DNA from: CAXSDR01 sp964236445
GTDB lineage: Bacteria; Actinomycetota; Actinomycetes; Motilibacterales; Motilibacteraceae
DNA length: 19,297 nucleotides
Direction of reading: 5' to 3'
NCBI GenBank assembly: GCA_964236445.1
Contig: CAXSDR010000073.1
Span: forward strand, 1 to 19,297
This document shows positions 1-10,345 of this stretch, piece after piece. Numbering within the stretch: position 1 is the stretch's first letter; every line of letters begins with the position of its first letter. Made by a program: the position numbers and the translations under genes. The notes beneath the pieces were generated by a model that was not told the DNA's origin, made no database searches, and worked only from the letters and a program-made list of their open reading frames with translations.

Positions 1-1
1 A

Positions 2-1822
2 CGCATCGAGGACTACGCCCTCATCGGCGACATGCACACCGCCGCGCTGATCAGCAGCGAAGGCTCCATCGACTGGCTGTGCCTGCCCCGCTTCGACTCC
101 GGCGCGTGCTTCGCGGCGCTGCTCGGCGGCAAGGGCAACGGGCGCTGGCGCGTGGCGCCGGTGCACCACGGGGCATGCGAGCGCCGCAGCTACCGCGGCG
201 ACTCGTTGATCCTCGACAGCGAGTGGGACACCGACACCGGGTCGGTGCGCGTCACCGACTTCATGCCGCCCCGCGACGACGAACCCAACCTGGTGCGCAC
301 GATCGAGGGTCTCAGCGGTTCGGTCACCATGCGCAGCACGATCCGGCTCCGCTTCGACTACGGTCACGTCGTCCCCTGGGTGAAGCACCGCAACGGCACG
401 ATCAGCGCGGTCGCGGGCCCGGACGCCGTCTGGGTGCACGGTGACGTCCCCCACCACGGCCGTGAGTTCGCCTCGCGCGCCGACTTCACGGTCAACAAGG
501 GCGAGCGGGTCTCGTTCGTCCTCGTCTGGCGGCCCTCGCACGAGGCCGAGCCCGACGCCATCGATCCCGTGAGCTCCCTGCAGGAGACGCAGTATTTCTG
601 GGCGGACTGGATCTCACACTCGACCTACGAAGGTCCCTACCGCGACGCGGTCGTCCGCTCCCTCATCACCCTCAAGGCGCTCACCTACGAGCCGACCGGC
701 GGCATAGTCGCGGCGCCCACCACCTCGCTGCCCGAGGACATCGGCGGCGTACGCAACTGGGACTACCGCTATTGCTGGCTGCGCGACGCCACCCTGACGC
801 TGCAGGCGATGCTGCGCAGCGGCTACACCGAGGAGGCGGCCAAGTGGCGCCAGTGGCTGCTGCGCGCGATCGCGGGCAGCCCAGAGGACCTGCAGATCAT
901 GTATGGCGTCGGCGGGGAACGGCGGATCAACGAGTTCGAGCTCTCCTGGCTCAAGGGCTACCGCGACAGCAGCCCGGTGCGCGTGGGCAACGGCGCGGCG
1001 GAGCAGCTGCAGCTCGACGTCTACGGCGAGGTCATGAGCGCGCTCTCGCTCGCGCGTACGGCGGGGGTCGCCGCCGACGACGACGCCTGGCGCCTGCAGC
1101 TCAAGCTGCTCGACTGGCTGGTGCAGGGCTGGCGCCAGCCCGACGAGGGCCTGTGGGAGGTGCGGGGCCCCCGACGCCACTTCACCCACTCCAAGGTGAT
1201 GGCGTGGTCGGCGTTCGACGCGGCGATCGAGGCGGTCGAGACCTATGACATGGAGGGCCCGGTGGAGACCTGGCGCGCGGCCCGCGAGGAGATCCACGCG
1301 GAGGTCTGCAAGCGCGCGTGGGACGAGGATCGCAAGACGTTCACGCAGTCCTACGGCTCGCAGGCGCTCGACGCGTCGACGCTGCTGATGGCCCAGGTCG
1401 GCTTCCTGCCGGCCGACGACCCGCGTTTCGTCGCCACGGTCGATGCCGTACGCCGCGAGCTCACCGACGCAGCCGGCTTCCTGCGTCGCTACGGCGGCGA
1501 CGCGCTGGGCGACGTCGACGGGCTGCCCGGCGGCGAGGGCAGCTTCCTCGCCTGCAGCTTCTGGCTCGTCGACGCCCTCGCGTTCACCGGTCGCACGGCC
1601 GAGGCCACACAGCTCTACGAGCGCCTGCTCGCGCTGCGCAGCGATGTCGGTCTGCTCGCTGAGGAGTACGACGCGCGCTACGGCATGCAGGTCGGCAACT
1701 ATCCGCAGGCCTTCACACATCTCGGTCTCGTGAACAGCGCCTTCACCCTCGCCGACCTCAGCAGCAGCACGCAGCCCATGCAGCCCCCGCAGGACGACGT
1801 GCTCCAGGTGTCGCCCGGCTGA
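2..1822 (+). CDS. GH15 family glucoamylase/trehalase-like glycoside hydrolase, 5'-truncated by window edge
   Basis: This is a glycosidase of family GH15, inverting enzymes that release glucose from the non-reducing ends of alpha-glucans or, in some actinobacteria, cleave trehalose. The reading frame is open from base 2 and encodes RIEDYALIGD immediately before the Met at base 32. Those residues are the conserved family N-terminus, so Met-32 is internal and the true start lies a few codons to the left of the window. Visible family blocks are GSIDWLCLPRFDS near the N-terminus, NWDYRYCWLRDA (about bases 750-790), YGVGGERR followed by the acidic NEFELSWLKGY (about 900-960), and LLAEEYDARYG plus GNYPQAFTHLGLVNSA near the C-terminus (about 1650-1740). 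From family knowledge, the general acid should lie in the ERR...EFE block and the general base in the EE of LLAEEYD. No signal peptide can be judged because the start is missing. The length, over 600 residues, fits cytoplasmic bacterial GH15 enzymes. The choice between glucoamylase and trehalase cannot be made from sequence alone. Confidence 0.93.
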   Translation, partial: RIEDYALIGDMHTAALISSEGSIDWLCLPRFDSGACFAALLGGKGNGRWRVAPVHHGACERRSYRGDSLILDSEWDTDTGSVRVTDFMPPRDDEPNLVRTIEGLSGSVTMRSTIRLRFDYGHVVPWVKHRNGTISAVAGPDAVWVHGDVPHHGREFASRADFTVNKGERVSFVLVWRPSHEAEPDAIDPVSSLQETQYFWADWISHSTYEGPYRDAVVRSLITLKALTYEPTGGIVAAPTTSLPEDIGGVRNWDYRYCWLRDATLTLQAMLRSGYTEEAAKWRQWLLRAIAGSPEDLQIMYGVGGERRINEFELSWLKGYRDSSPVRVGNGAAEQLQLDVYGEVMSALSLARTAGVAADDDAWRLQLKLLDWLVQGWRQPDEGLWEVRGPRRHFTHSKVMAWSAFDAAIEAVETYDMEGPVETWRAAREEIHAEVCKRAWDEDRKTFTQSYGSQALDASTLLMAQVGFLPADDPRFVATVDAVRRELTDAAGFLRRYGGDALGDVDGLPGGEGSFLACSFWLVDALAFTGRTAEATQLYERLLALRSDVGLLAEEYDARYGMQVGNYPQAFTHLGLVNSAFTLADLSSSTQPMQPPQDDVLQVSPG

Positions 1823-1834
1823 GATCGCAGCGGC

Positions 1835-1861
1835 CCTGCCGATCACGACGCAGGCGGCAGG
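1835..1861 (+). terminator. Possible hairpin terminator after the GH15 gene
   Basis: A perfect 7-bp stem (CCTGCCG at 1835-1841 paired with CGGCAGG at 1855-1861) with a 13-base loop sits 12 bases after the GH15 stop. There is no T-run behind it, as is common in actinobacteria. The whole intergenic stretch is only about 80 bases and the next gene is on the same strand, so it could equally be a leader structure or chance. Confidence 0.3.
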
Positions 1862-1901
1862 TCGCGAGACTCGGCTGCCTGTTCCGGTGCACTATGACCC
1901 C

Positions 1902-2663
1902 ATGGATCTCGGCCTGACCGATCGCGTATACGTCATCACCGGCGCCAGCACGGGTCTCGGTCGCGCAACGGCGGGCCAGCTGGTGGCCGAGGGCGCTCGC
2001 GTCGTGATCTGCTCGCGCAACCCGGAGAAGCTGGCCACCGCGTCGGCCGAGCTCGGCGGCCCTGAGCATGCGCTCGCCCTTCCCGGGGACCTGTCGGAAC
2101 CCGGCACCGAGGGTCGGCTCGCCGCCGCTGCCATGGCACGGTTCGGCAGACTCGACGGTGCCCTGATCAGCGTCGGCGGCCCGCCCCCCGGAGCGCTCAA
2201 CCAGATCTCCGACGAAGCCTGGCGCGCGGCGTTCGAGACCGTCTTCCTGGGCGCCGTGCGGGTGGCACGCACCGTGGCCAACTCTCTGACGACCGACGGC
2301 TCGATCGCGTTCGTGCTCTCGAGCTCCGTGCGCTCGCCGATCGAGGGCCTGGCTATCAGCAACGGGTTGCGGCCCGGTGTGGCGATGGTGGCCAAGTCCA
2401 TGGCTGACGAGCTCGGGCCCCGGGGCATCAGGGTCAACGGCCTGCTGCCCGGTCGCATCGAGACCGACCGGATTCGCGAGCTCGACGCCGCCTCGGGACG
2501 CCCGGTCGCCACGCGCCGCGACGCCGAGTCACGCATCCCGCTCGGTCGCTCCGGCGATCCCGCCGAGTTCGGCCGGGTGGCGGCATTCGTCCTGTCGCCC
2601 GCGGCGTCCTACCTCAGCGGCGCCATGATCGCCGTCGACGGCGGGGCGGCGCGAACCTTCTGA
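1902..2663 (+). CDS. Short-chain dehydrogenase/reductase (SDR)-like protein with non-canonical active site
   Basis: This is a Rossmann-fold NAD(P)-binding protein of the SDR superfamily, 253 residues and full length for a classical SDR. The cofactor motif TGASTGLG is at residues 13-20, and the C-terminal LSGAMIAVDGG block that closes classical SDRs is present. The usual Tyr-x3-Lys catalytic pair is absent. By alignment of the following Gly-Val, the equivalent stretch is SNGLR (Ser153, Arg157). The NNAG motif is also replaced, by SVGG near residue 90. I recall a subgroup of SDRs annotated as 3-oxoacyl-ACP reductase-like with the same SNxLR pattern, so this is probably a family trait and not damage. 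The substrate is unknown. I chose ATG 1902 over an in-frame GTG at 1887 because MDLGLTDRVYVITGAS is a standard SDR N-terminus. Neither start has a clear Shine-Dalgarno. CACTAT at 1890-1895 could be a -10 box for a leaderless message. The gene converges on the ABC exporter with a 4-base gap. Confidence 0.88.
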   Translation: MDLGLTDRVYVITGASTGLGRATAGQLVAEGARVVICSRNPEKLATASAELGGPEHALALPGDLSEPGTEGRLAAAAMARFGRLDGALISVGGPPPGALNQISDEAWRAAFETVFLGAVRVARTVANSLTTDGSIAFVLSSSVRSPIEGLAISNGLRPGVAMVAKSMADELGPRGIRVNGLLPGRIETDRIRELDAASGRPVATRRDAESRIPLGRSGDPAEFGRVAAFVLSPAASYLSGAMIAVDGGAARTF

Positions 2664-2667
2664 ACCG

Positions 2668-4569
2668 TCAGGAGACGCCTGCGATGTCGGCCTCGTCGAG
2701 ATGCGCGTCGCCCTGTCGCTCGAACTGCGTGCGATAGAGCTCGGCATAGAGCCCCCCGGTGGCGAGCAGCGCGTCGTGCGTGCCGCGTTCGACGATGCGG
2801 CCGCCGTCGACCACCAGGATCAGGTCCGCATCACGAACCGTGGACAGCCGGTGTGCCACGACCAGCGACGTACGCCCCTTCAACGCCGTGGCGAGGGCGC
2901 GCTGCACGGCCGACTCAGACTCGGAGTCGAGGTGGGCCGTCGCCTCGTCGAGCACGACGATCCTGGGGGCCTTGAGAAGCAGGCGCGCGATGGCCAGCCG
3001 CTGCTTCTCGCCGCCGGACAAGCGGTGGCCACGGTCACCGACGAAGGTGTCGAGGCCGTCAGGCAGGCCTGCGACGAGGTCCCACACCTGAGCCGCACGC
3101 AGCGCGGCCTTCAGCTCGTCGTCGGTGGCCTCGGGTCGCGCATAGAGCAAGTTGGCACGGATCGAGTCGTGGAACATGTGCGCGTCCTGCGTGACGACCC
3201 CGACCGCGTCGTGCAGCGTGGCGAGCGTGACATCGCGTACGTCGCCGCCGCCGATGTGCACCGAACCTCCCGTCACGTCATAGAGACGCGACACCAGCGC
3301 AGTGATCGTGGTCTTGCCGGCCCCGGACGGGCCGACCAGGGCCACCAGCTGGCCGCGCGCGGCACGGAAGGAGATGCCCGCGAGCACCTCCGGCGATTCG
3401 GTCTCCTCGAGGCTGCCGTCGGCCTCGAGCGAGGCCAGGGAGACCTCCGCGGCCGTGGGATAGCGGAACCTCACGTTGCGGAACTCGACGTCAGCGGCGG
3501 TGACGGGCAGCTCGTGCGCTCCGGGGGCGTCGCGCACCATCGGCTCGAGGTCGAGCACCTCGAAGACGCGCTCGAAGCTCACCAGGGCCGTCATGACGTC
3601 GACGTGCACGTTGCTCAACGCTGTCAGCGGACCGTAGAGCCGACCCAGCAGGGCAGTCAGGGCGACGAGGGTGCCGACCTGGATCGTGCCGCTGATGGCC
3701 AGCCAGCCGCCGGCGCCATAGACGAGTGCCGTCGCGACCGCGGCGACGAACGTCAACGCGGTGATGAAGATGCGGCCGTACATCGCGGAGGCGATCCCGA
3801 TGTCGCGGACCCGGGCGGCGTTGGCGGAGAACCGGTCGCTCTCCTCGGGCAGGCGGCCGAACACCTTGACCAGCATCGCGCCCGAGACGTTGAAGCGCTC
3901 GGTCATGGTCTGGCTCATCTCGGCGTTGAGCTGCATCGACTCACGGGTGATGGCCTGCAGTTTCTTGCCGAAGACGCGTGCGGGAAGGATGAACACCGGG
4001 AGCAGAGCGAGGGCGAGGAGGGTGATCTGCCACGACAGGACGAGCATTGCGGCAACCACCAGCACGAGGCTCACGACGTTGCTCACCACGTTGGACAGCG
4101 TCGCCGTGAAGGCGCGCTGGGCGCCCACGACGTCACTGTTGAGTCGGCTCACCAACGAGCCCGTCTGGGTGCGCGTGAAGAACGCAACCGGAAGCCGCTG
4201 CACGTGGGCGAAAACACGGCTGCGCAGGTCGTAGATCAGGCCCTCACCGATGCGTGAGGAATACCAGCGCTGGGCGAGCCCGAGCACGCCGTCGACCACC
4301 GCGAGCGCCGCAATGATCAACGCGCCGTGCACGACGACGGTGCGATTGGCTCTGGTGACTCCGCTGTCGATGATCCACTTGACGAGCAGCGGTGCGGCTA
4401 CGGCCGAGACGGCGCTGAGGACAACGAGGACGAGGAAGGTGACGGTGTCGCGCCAGTAGGGCCTGGCGATGTGCATGATGCGTCGGGCTGTGCCCGGCGC
4501 CAGCTTGCGGCGTGTGACGTCACCGTCGCGGCGGTAGGACTGGTAGGCCATCCGCTGCATGTCCTGCAC
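2668..4569 (-). CDS. ABC exporter, fused transmembrane and ATPase domains (MdlB/MsbA type)
   Basis: This is a half-size ABC exporter of 633 residues that would act as a homodimer in the cytoplasmic membrane. The substrate (lipid, drug or peptide) cannot be read from sequence. The N-terminal 330 residues hold the six-helix transmembrane domain, with hydrophobic stretches near residues 42-64, 80-100, 160-200 and 265-315. The nucleotide-binding domain follows: Walker A GPSGAGKTT at 413-421, signature LSGGEKQ at 517-523, Walker B with DE at 541-542, and the H-loop His573. All catalytic residues are intact. Between the A-loop region (FRYP) and Walker A there is an acidic insert of roughly 20 residues (around SLEADGSLEETESPE). 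I believe other actinobacterial members share it. The start is GTG at 4569 because an AGGAG lies 8 bases upstream. An in-frame TTG at 4575 would be only 2 bases from that site, and ATG 4560 would be 17 bases away. The gene lies 87 bases downstream of the helix-turn-helix gene on the same strand, so read-through transcription is possible. Confidence 0.95.
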   Translation of the reverse strand: MQDMQRMAYQSYRRDGDVTRRKLAPGTARRIMHIARPYWRDTVTFLVLVVLSAVSAVAAPLLVKWIIDSGVTRANRTVVVHGALIIAALAVVDGVLGLAQRWYSSRIGEGLIYDLRSRVFAHVQRLPVAFFTRTQTGSLVSRLNSDVVGAQRAFTATLSNVVSNVVSLVLVVAAMLVLSWQITLLALALLPVFILPARVFGKKLQAITRESMQLNAEMSQTMTERFNVSGAMLVKVFGRLPEESDRFSANAARVRDIGIASAMYGRIFITALTFVAAVATALVYGAGGWLAISGTIQVGTLVALTALLGRLYGPLTALSNVHVDVMTALVSFERVFEVLDLEPMVRDAPGAHELPVTAADVEFRNVRFRYPTAAEVSLASLEADGSLEETESPEVLAGISFRAARGQLVALVGPSGAGKTTITALVSRLYDVTGGSVHIGGGDVRDVTLATLHDAVGVVTQDAHMFHDSIRANLLYARPEATDDELKAALRAAQVWDLVAGLPDGLDTFVGDRGHRLSGGEKQRLAIARLLLKAPRIVVLDEATAHLDSESESAVQRALATALKGRTSLVVAHRLSTVRDADLILVVDGGRIVERGTHDALLATGGLYAELYRTQFERQGDAHLDEADIAGVS

Positions 4570-4577
4570 GGGCAAGG

Positions 4578-4582
4578 CTCCT
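4578..4582 (-). promoter_or_regulatory. Ribosome binding site deciding the ABC exporter start
   Basis: AGGAG on the minus strand, 8 bases before GTG 4569. It makes the upstream TTG (4575) and the downstream ATG (4560) poor alternatives. Confidence 0.7.
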
Positions 4583-4656
4583 GACGTTCGGGTGCAACTG
4601 CGCCGTGCCCAACGCCTGTGCTGGGTGGCGCATTCCCGGCCGCCCTCGTGGACCGC

Positions 4657-4875
4657 CTATGCGGAGGTGCGCCTTGCGCGCGTCGCGCCACCCCTGCCGC
4701 GAAGTGCTGTGCCAGATTCGCTGAGCATCCGGTGGACGAATCCGTAGGAGCGCCCGGTGTCCGCAGCAAGCTGACGGATGCTCGTGCCCTTGGAGTATTT
4801 CGTCTGGAGCTCCTCGGTGAGCTTGTCGCGGTCCGGCCCGGTGACCCGGGCGCCCTTCTTGATCTGATCGGCCAC
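4657..4875 (-). CDS. Small helix-turn-helix domain protein, actinobacterial
   Basis: A 72-residue basic protein starting VADQIKKGARVTG. A predicted helix-turn-helix spans about residues 30-53 (SIRQLAADTGRSYGFVHRML), followed by an Arg/Gly-rich tail. I recognise the pattern from short helix-turn-helix proteins common in actinobacteria, often beside an ABC-F gene. Its DNA target and role are not known to me. The frame stays open upstream to 5094, but AAGGAGG lies 7 bases before GTG 4875, and the upstream translation looks like non-coding GC-rich filler. That fixes the start. It lies 228 bases downstream of the ABC-F stop and may have its own promoter. It could be a regulator or a nucleoid-type DNA binder. 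The fold is a fairly safe call; the function is not. Confidence 0.82.
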   Translation of the reverse strand: MADQIKKGARVTGPDRDKLTEELQTKYSKGTSIRQLAADTGRSYGFVHRMLSESGTALRGRGGATRARRTSA

Positions 4876-4882
4876 TGGCCTG

Positions 4883-4889
4883 CCTCCTT
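4883..4889 (-). promoter_or_regulatory. Strong Shine-Dalgarno of the helix-turn-helix gene
   Basis: AAGGAGG on the minus strand, 7 bases before GTG 4875. This is the strongest ribosome binding site seen in the window. It sets the start about 73 codons downstream of the longest open frame. Confidence 0.75.
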
Positions 4890-5067
4890 GGCGATAGACA
4901 TGCGATGCCCACGAGTGGGGGTCGGGCCCTTGCACCGGACAACGGTGGCCGAGCATCGACGCGGCGGCTACATACCCCGATGTCGCCTCCACACCCTTGT
5001 GAACATCAGCAATCAGACGCGCGGAGAATCTCGGACGTGCGGGGAACCGCTGCCAGGCAGCAACCGG

Positions 5068-5103
5068 GCCGGTCGGCACACGGCCACCCGGCACCAGACC
5101 GGC
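5068..5103 (-). terminator. Possible terminator stem after the ABC-F gene
   Basis: Immediately after the ABC-F stop codon (minus strand), GCCGGTC and GACCGGC form a perfect 7-bp stem around a 22-base GC-rich loop. There is no T-run. The long loop makes this weak, but the position fits a 3' end of the c-di-GMP/ABC-F transcript. Confidence 0.3.
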
Positions 5104-6707
<1,604 letters not shown>

Positions 6708-6711
<4 letters not shown>

Positions 6712-9700
6712 TGGCCCGAGTCTACGGCTCCCGGCGGGGTCGTCACGCCGCCTCGCTGCTCGAGCACCATGCCCGGTGCGGGCCAGGCGAGCTCCCCGCG
6801 ACGAGGCTCGGAGAAATAGCGACCCTGCCCGAAGTCGCATCCCATGTCGCGCAGCGTCGCCAGCTGGTTCTCGGTCTCCACGCCTTCGGCGATGACATCC
6901 ATGCCGAGATTGCGCCCCATGGCGACGATCGTGCGGAGCAGCTCGATGCTCGTGCCGTCGCTGCTATCGAGGTCGAGGCGCGCCACGAACGAGCGGTCGA
7001 CCTTGAGCGCCTCGATCGGGAACCGGTGCAGCGCCTCCAAGGAGGAGTAGCCGGTGCCGAAGTCGTCGATGTGCAGCCGCAGCCCCCGGTCGGCGAGCTG
7101 GCGCAGCTTGGTGCGCGCCGCCTCCGGGTTGTGCATCACGACACCCTCGGTGATCTCGATCTTGAGGGTGCGCGGGTCGGCTCCCGACAGCCGCAACGTG
7201 CGGTCGATCGACTCGATCAGCCCCACGTGCCAGAACTGCTTGTTGGACAGGTTGACGCTCACACGCGGCGCCGGCCCTTCGGGCACCGCCGACTGCCACT
7301 GCTGGATCTGGCCGCAGGCCTCGGTCAGCACCCATTGCCCCGTGGCGACGACGAGCCCCGACTCCTCGGCGATGGGCAGGAAGTCCTTGGGCAGCAGCAG
7401 CCCGCGCTGCGGGTGCTGCCAGCGGATGAGCGCCTCGACCGCCGACTGCTCCCCCGTTGCGAGCCGGACGATCGGCTGGTAGTGCAGCGCGAGCTCGTGG
7501 TGCTCGACCGCCTGGCGGAGCTCGTTCTCGGTGCGGAGCCGGCTGACCGCATGCGTGTGCATCTCGGAGTCGAAGACCGAGTGTGTGCCCTTGCCCTCGG
7601 CCTTGGCGCGGTACATCGCGATGTCGGCGTCGCGAAGCACGTCGTCGGAGCTGGCATAGCCGGCCAGCCCCAAGGCGATGCCGATGCTGGCGGTCACGAC
7701 CACCTCGTGCTCGCCGAGCAGGAACGGCGCGGCGAGAAGTCGCTGCAGGCGTCGCGCGACGCCGGTGAGGTCGTTGACGTCACGCAGGTCCTCGAGCAGC
7801 ACAGCGAACTCGTCGCCGCCGAAGCGCGCGGCGGTGTCGCCCTCGCGCAGGAAGCCCGCCAGGCGCTCCGCGACCTTGACGAGCAGCTCGTTGCCCACGA
7901 GGTGGCCGAGGCTGTCGTTCACGACCTTGAAGCCGTCCAGGTCGAGCCACAGCACTGCCGAGCGAACGTCGGGCTCGCCCTTCGCTCGGGTCAAGGCGCG
8001 GTCGAGCCGCTCGAGGAACAGCGTGCGGTTCGGCAGGTCGGTCAGGGCGTCGTAGTGCGCGTCGTGGCGCAGCTGCTCCTCGAGGCGCCGTCTCTCGGTG
8101 ATGTCGGTCAGCGAGCCGACGAGGCGCACGGCGACGCCGTCAGTGTCACGGACGGCGAGCCCGCGGCACAGCATCCAGCGGTAGGAGCCGCAGCGCTCGA
8201 GCAGGCGGTGCTCGTGCTCCAGAGGCAGCGCCGAGTCACCGAGATGACCGGCGATGGCGCGCTCGAAGGCGCCGAGGTCGTCGGGGTGCACGCGGGCGAG
8301 CCACTCGGCAGGGTCGGTGCCGATCTCGCCCTCGCCATAACCGAGCATCGCCTTCCACCGCGACGAGAGGAAGACCGAGCCGCTGTCGAGGTCCCAGTCC
8401 CACAGGCCGTCGTTGGCCGCCTGGGCCGCGAGCGCGTAGCGCTGCTCGCTGATGCGGATGGTCTCGACGAGGTCGCGCTCGCGATGGTAGGCCGAGGCCA
8501 AGTCTTCGCGCTGGTCCTGCAGGGATCCCAGGACCTCCTGGTGGTCCAGGGCGACAGCGAGCAGCGCCGCCCACTGGTTGGAGGTCTCGCGCCCGGTTGC
8601 CACGTGCGAGTCGATCGGGCCGGCGATGACCAGCAGGCCCCAGTCACGCGCTCCCTTCACCCGCAGCACGAAGACGACGTCCCTGCAGTCCTCGCTGTCC
8701 GGGGCGTCGCCCGCACCGGCGGACATCTCGGTCGGCGGAAAGTCGGTGACCCGTACGCGCCGGCCGACCAGCGAGGACGCCATGCCGTAGTCGCCGACGA
8801 TGTCCAGCTCGTCGGTGTCGTCGTCGTGCCAGATGCCGAAGCAACCGGCGCGTACGTGGGTGAACGCCAGCCAGCCCATGTCGCGCGGGTCCGCGACATG
8901 GCTGCGCAGCAGGTCCATGCTCAGCGCGTACTGCTGGCTCAGCAGCGACTCGACGGCCCCGTTCTCGTTGAGCAGCGCGGTCATCTGTGCACGGGCCAGA
9001 TCGAGGACCATCTCGTGCAGCAACGGGTCGAGCCGCGGCACGGTGTCCGCGCCCGGCATGCCGGAGGCCGCCGCGATCTCCTGCGCCACGGCGCGTACGC
9101 ACTGGACCACCGCTGTCACCGTCGCCTGACGCGGGTCCATCGCGTAGAACCGCTCCCACACCGAAGCGGGCACGGTCGCCGCAGGCGAGGACTGGCGTGG
9201 GCTGTCGGCCAGCCGGGCGCGTACGGCGCTTGTCACCGTTGCGGAGAGCGCCGCCAGCTGCTCCTGGTCTCCGTCGGGCGGGTCAGGGGCGACGACGATG
9301 CGTTGGCGCAGCAGGGCGCAGAGCCGGGCGGCGTCCGGGTCGTCCTGCGTGCCGGTCGCGGTCGTCGCGGGAACGGTGCCGCCCATGACGGTCTCGGTGC
9401 CGGTGCAGCCACAGGACTGGCGCAGGACGAGCGGCGAGGAACCGAGCTCGTAGCGGCGCGGCTCGATGTGCTCGTCCCGGAGCGCTCGGAGCAGGAGATC
9501 GGCTGCCATCGCCCCCAGCTCGCCGAACCGCTGGCCGACGCTGGTGAGCGACGGGCTGACCCAGGCAGCCATGTTCTGGTCGTCGAAGCCGATGATCGCC
9601 TGCTGCCTCGGCAGCGAGATGCCAGCGGCGGTGAGCCCCCTGATGAGGCCGAGCGCCGTCAGGTCGGTTGCCGCGATGACAGCCGAGGTGGGCAGACCGG

Positions 9701-10253
9701 CGGCGACCATGGCCGCCGCCGCGTCGTGCCCGCCATCGGCGATGGCGTCGTCGACCTCGAAGAGGAAGCGGGGGTCGGCCGCGATGCCGTGGTGCGCCAA
9801 CGCGTCGAGGTAGGCGGCGTAGCGCTCCCGCAGGTCGTCCGGGCCGAGAGCGCCGACGAAGCCGATGCGGTGGTGCCCGTGCGCGACCAGATGGGCGACG
9901 GCGCGTCTGATGCCGCTGGCGTTGTTGGGACGCACCGAGGGCAGGCGCAGCTCCGGTCGGTCATGGCTGACCAGGACGATCGGGATCCCCTCGGCGTCGA
10001 GCTTCGCGAGGTAGTCCGTCTCTACGGAGTCGTGCATCGCGATGTAGCCGTCGATGTGCCCACGAGCCACCGGCAGCCGGAAGTCGGGCGTGCGCACCGT
10101 CGGCCCGGGGTCGGTTCCCGGTGCGAGGGTCTGCAGCGAGACGACCCGGCCGCGCGCCTGCCAGACCGTGCGGGCGATGCCCGACAGGACCGCACCGAAG
10201 TAGTTTCCACCCGCAAGGGGCGAGAGCACGCCAACGGTCGGGCCCGGCGTCAA
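6708..10253 (-). CDS. LacI-type sensor / PAS / GGDEF / EAL bifunctional c-di-GMP signalling protein
   Basis: This 1181-residue protein should both make and break cyclic di-GMP. Residues about 4-285 match the ligand-binding fold of LacI-family repressors (FVGALG, IGFDDQ, the closing SLTSVGQ) but begin right at its first strand, so the helix-turn-helix head is missing. A Cys-Gly-Cys (281-283) follows. Residues about 300-565 are mostly helical with a GAF-like stretch. I do not recognise them confidently. A heptad-like segment (565-603) leads to a PAS/PAC domain (603-730, ending in DITERR). The cyclase has GGDEF at 812-816, with an inhibitory-site RxxD (REGD) five residues before it. The phosphodiesterase has EAL at 940-942, DDFGTGYSS, VDRSF, EGVET and GQG. 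All these motifs are intact, so either activity is possible. There are no membrane helices or signal peptide, so it is probably cytosolic. The start is TTG 10253: GGGAG lies 7 bases upstream, an in-frame TAA lies just above, and no other start codon lies between. The stop overlaps the ABC-F start. Confidence 0.93.
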
Positions 10254-10345
10254 CTGCTCACTCCCACCGCATCCGTGTTATGTGTCTCGTCACATGCTCC
10301 CGCACGGACGGGTGCGGGCGCACCTCTGGGGGAAGGGTCACCTAC
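10254..10345. promoter_or_regulatory. Divergent promoter region with two inverted repeats
   Basis: A 92-base gap between divergent genes must carry both 5' ends. It holds ATGTG-N6-CACAT (10280-10295) and CCCGCAC-N6-GTGCGGG (10299-10318), both perfect in the arms. TGTG-N6-CACA looks like a CRP/FNR-type site but is two bases shorter than the consensus (TGTG-N8-CACA), so I do not assign it to that family. AAGGG at the right end, 8 bases before ATG 10346, serves the metallopeptidase. No confident -35/-10 pair was found for either direction. Confidence 0.45.

Larger units (their letters stand above)
4876..5103 (-). other. Intergenic region between ABC-F and helix-turn-helix genes
   Basis: About 230 bases without a convincing gene. 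It holds the Shine-Dalgarno of the helix-turn-helix gene and, at the ABC-F end, a possible terminator stem (GCCGGTC/GACCGGC). I looked for -35/-10 pairs on the minus strand. A TATGTA-like box near 4965-4975 is present, but nothing resembling TTGACA lies at a sensible distance. Confidence 0.5.

Noticed and set aside
614..1846. A 410-codon open frame on the - strand inside the GH15 gene
   Set aside because: Shadow frame; the + strand carries all the GH15 motifs.
3370..3470. The acidic insert before Walker A of the ABC exporter as a novel domain
   Set aside because: Similar inserts occur, as far as I recall, in other actinobacterial exporters of this type, and all catalytic motifs around it are normal.
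2701..4257. A 518-codon open frame on the + strand inside the ABC exporter
   Set aside because: Antisense shadow of the exporter; no domain signal.
6712..6840. An N-terminal extension of the ABC-F protein
   Set aside because: Arg/Ala-rich filler inside the end of the c-di-GMP gene. The family N-terminus begins at the GTG of the 4-base overlap.
10280..10295. A CRP/GlxR-type operator
   Set aside because: The half-sites TGTG and CACA are present, but the spacer is 6 bases where the consensus needs 8.
10121..10345. An N-terminal extension of the metallopeptidase
   Set aside because: It would overlap the opposing gene's start and the promoter gap. The AAGGG-ATG at 10346 gives a normal membrane-anchor N-terminus.
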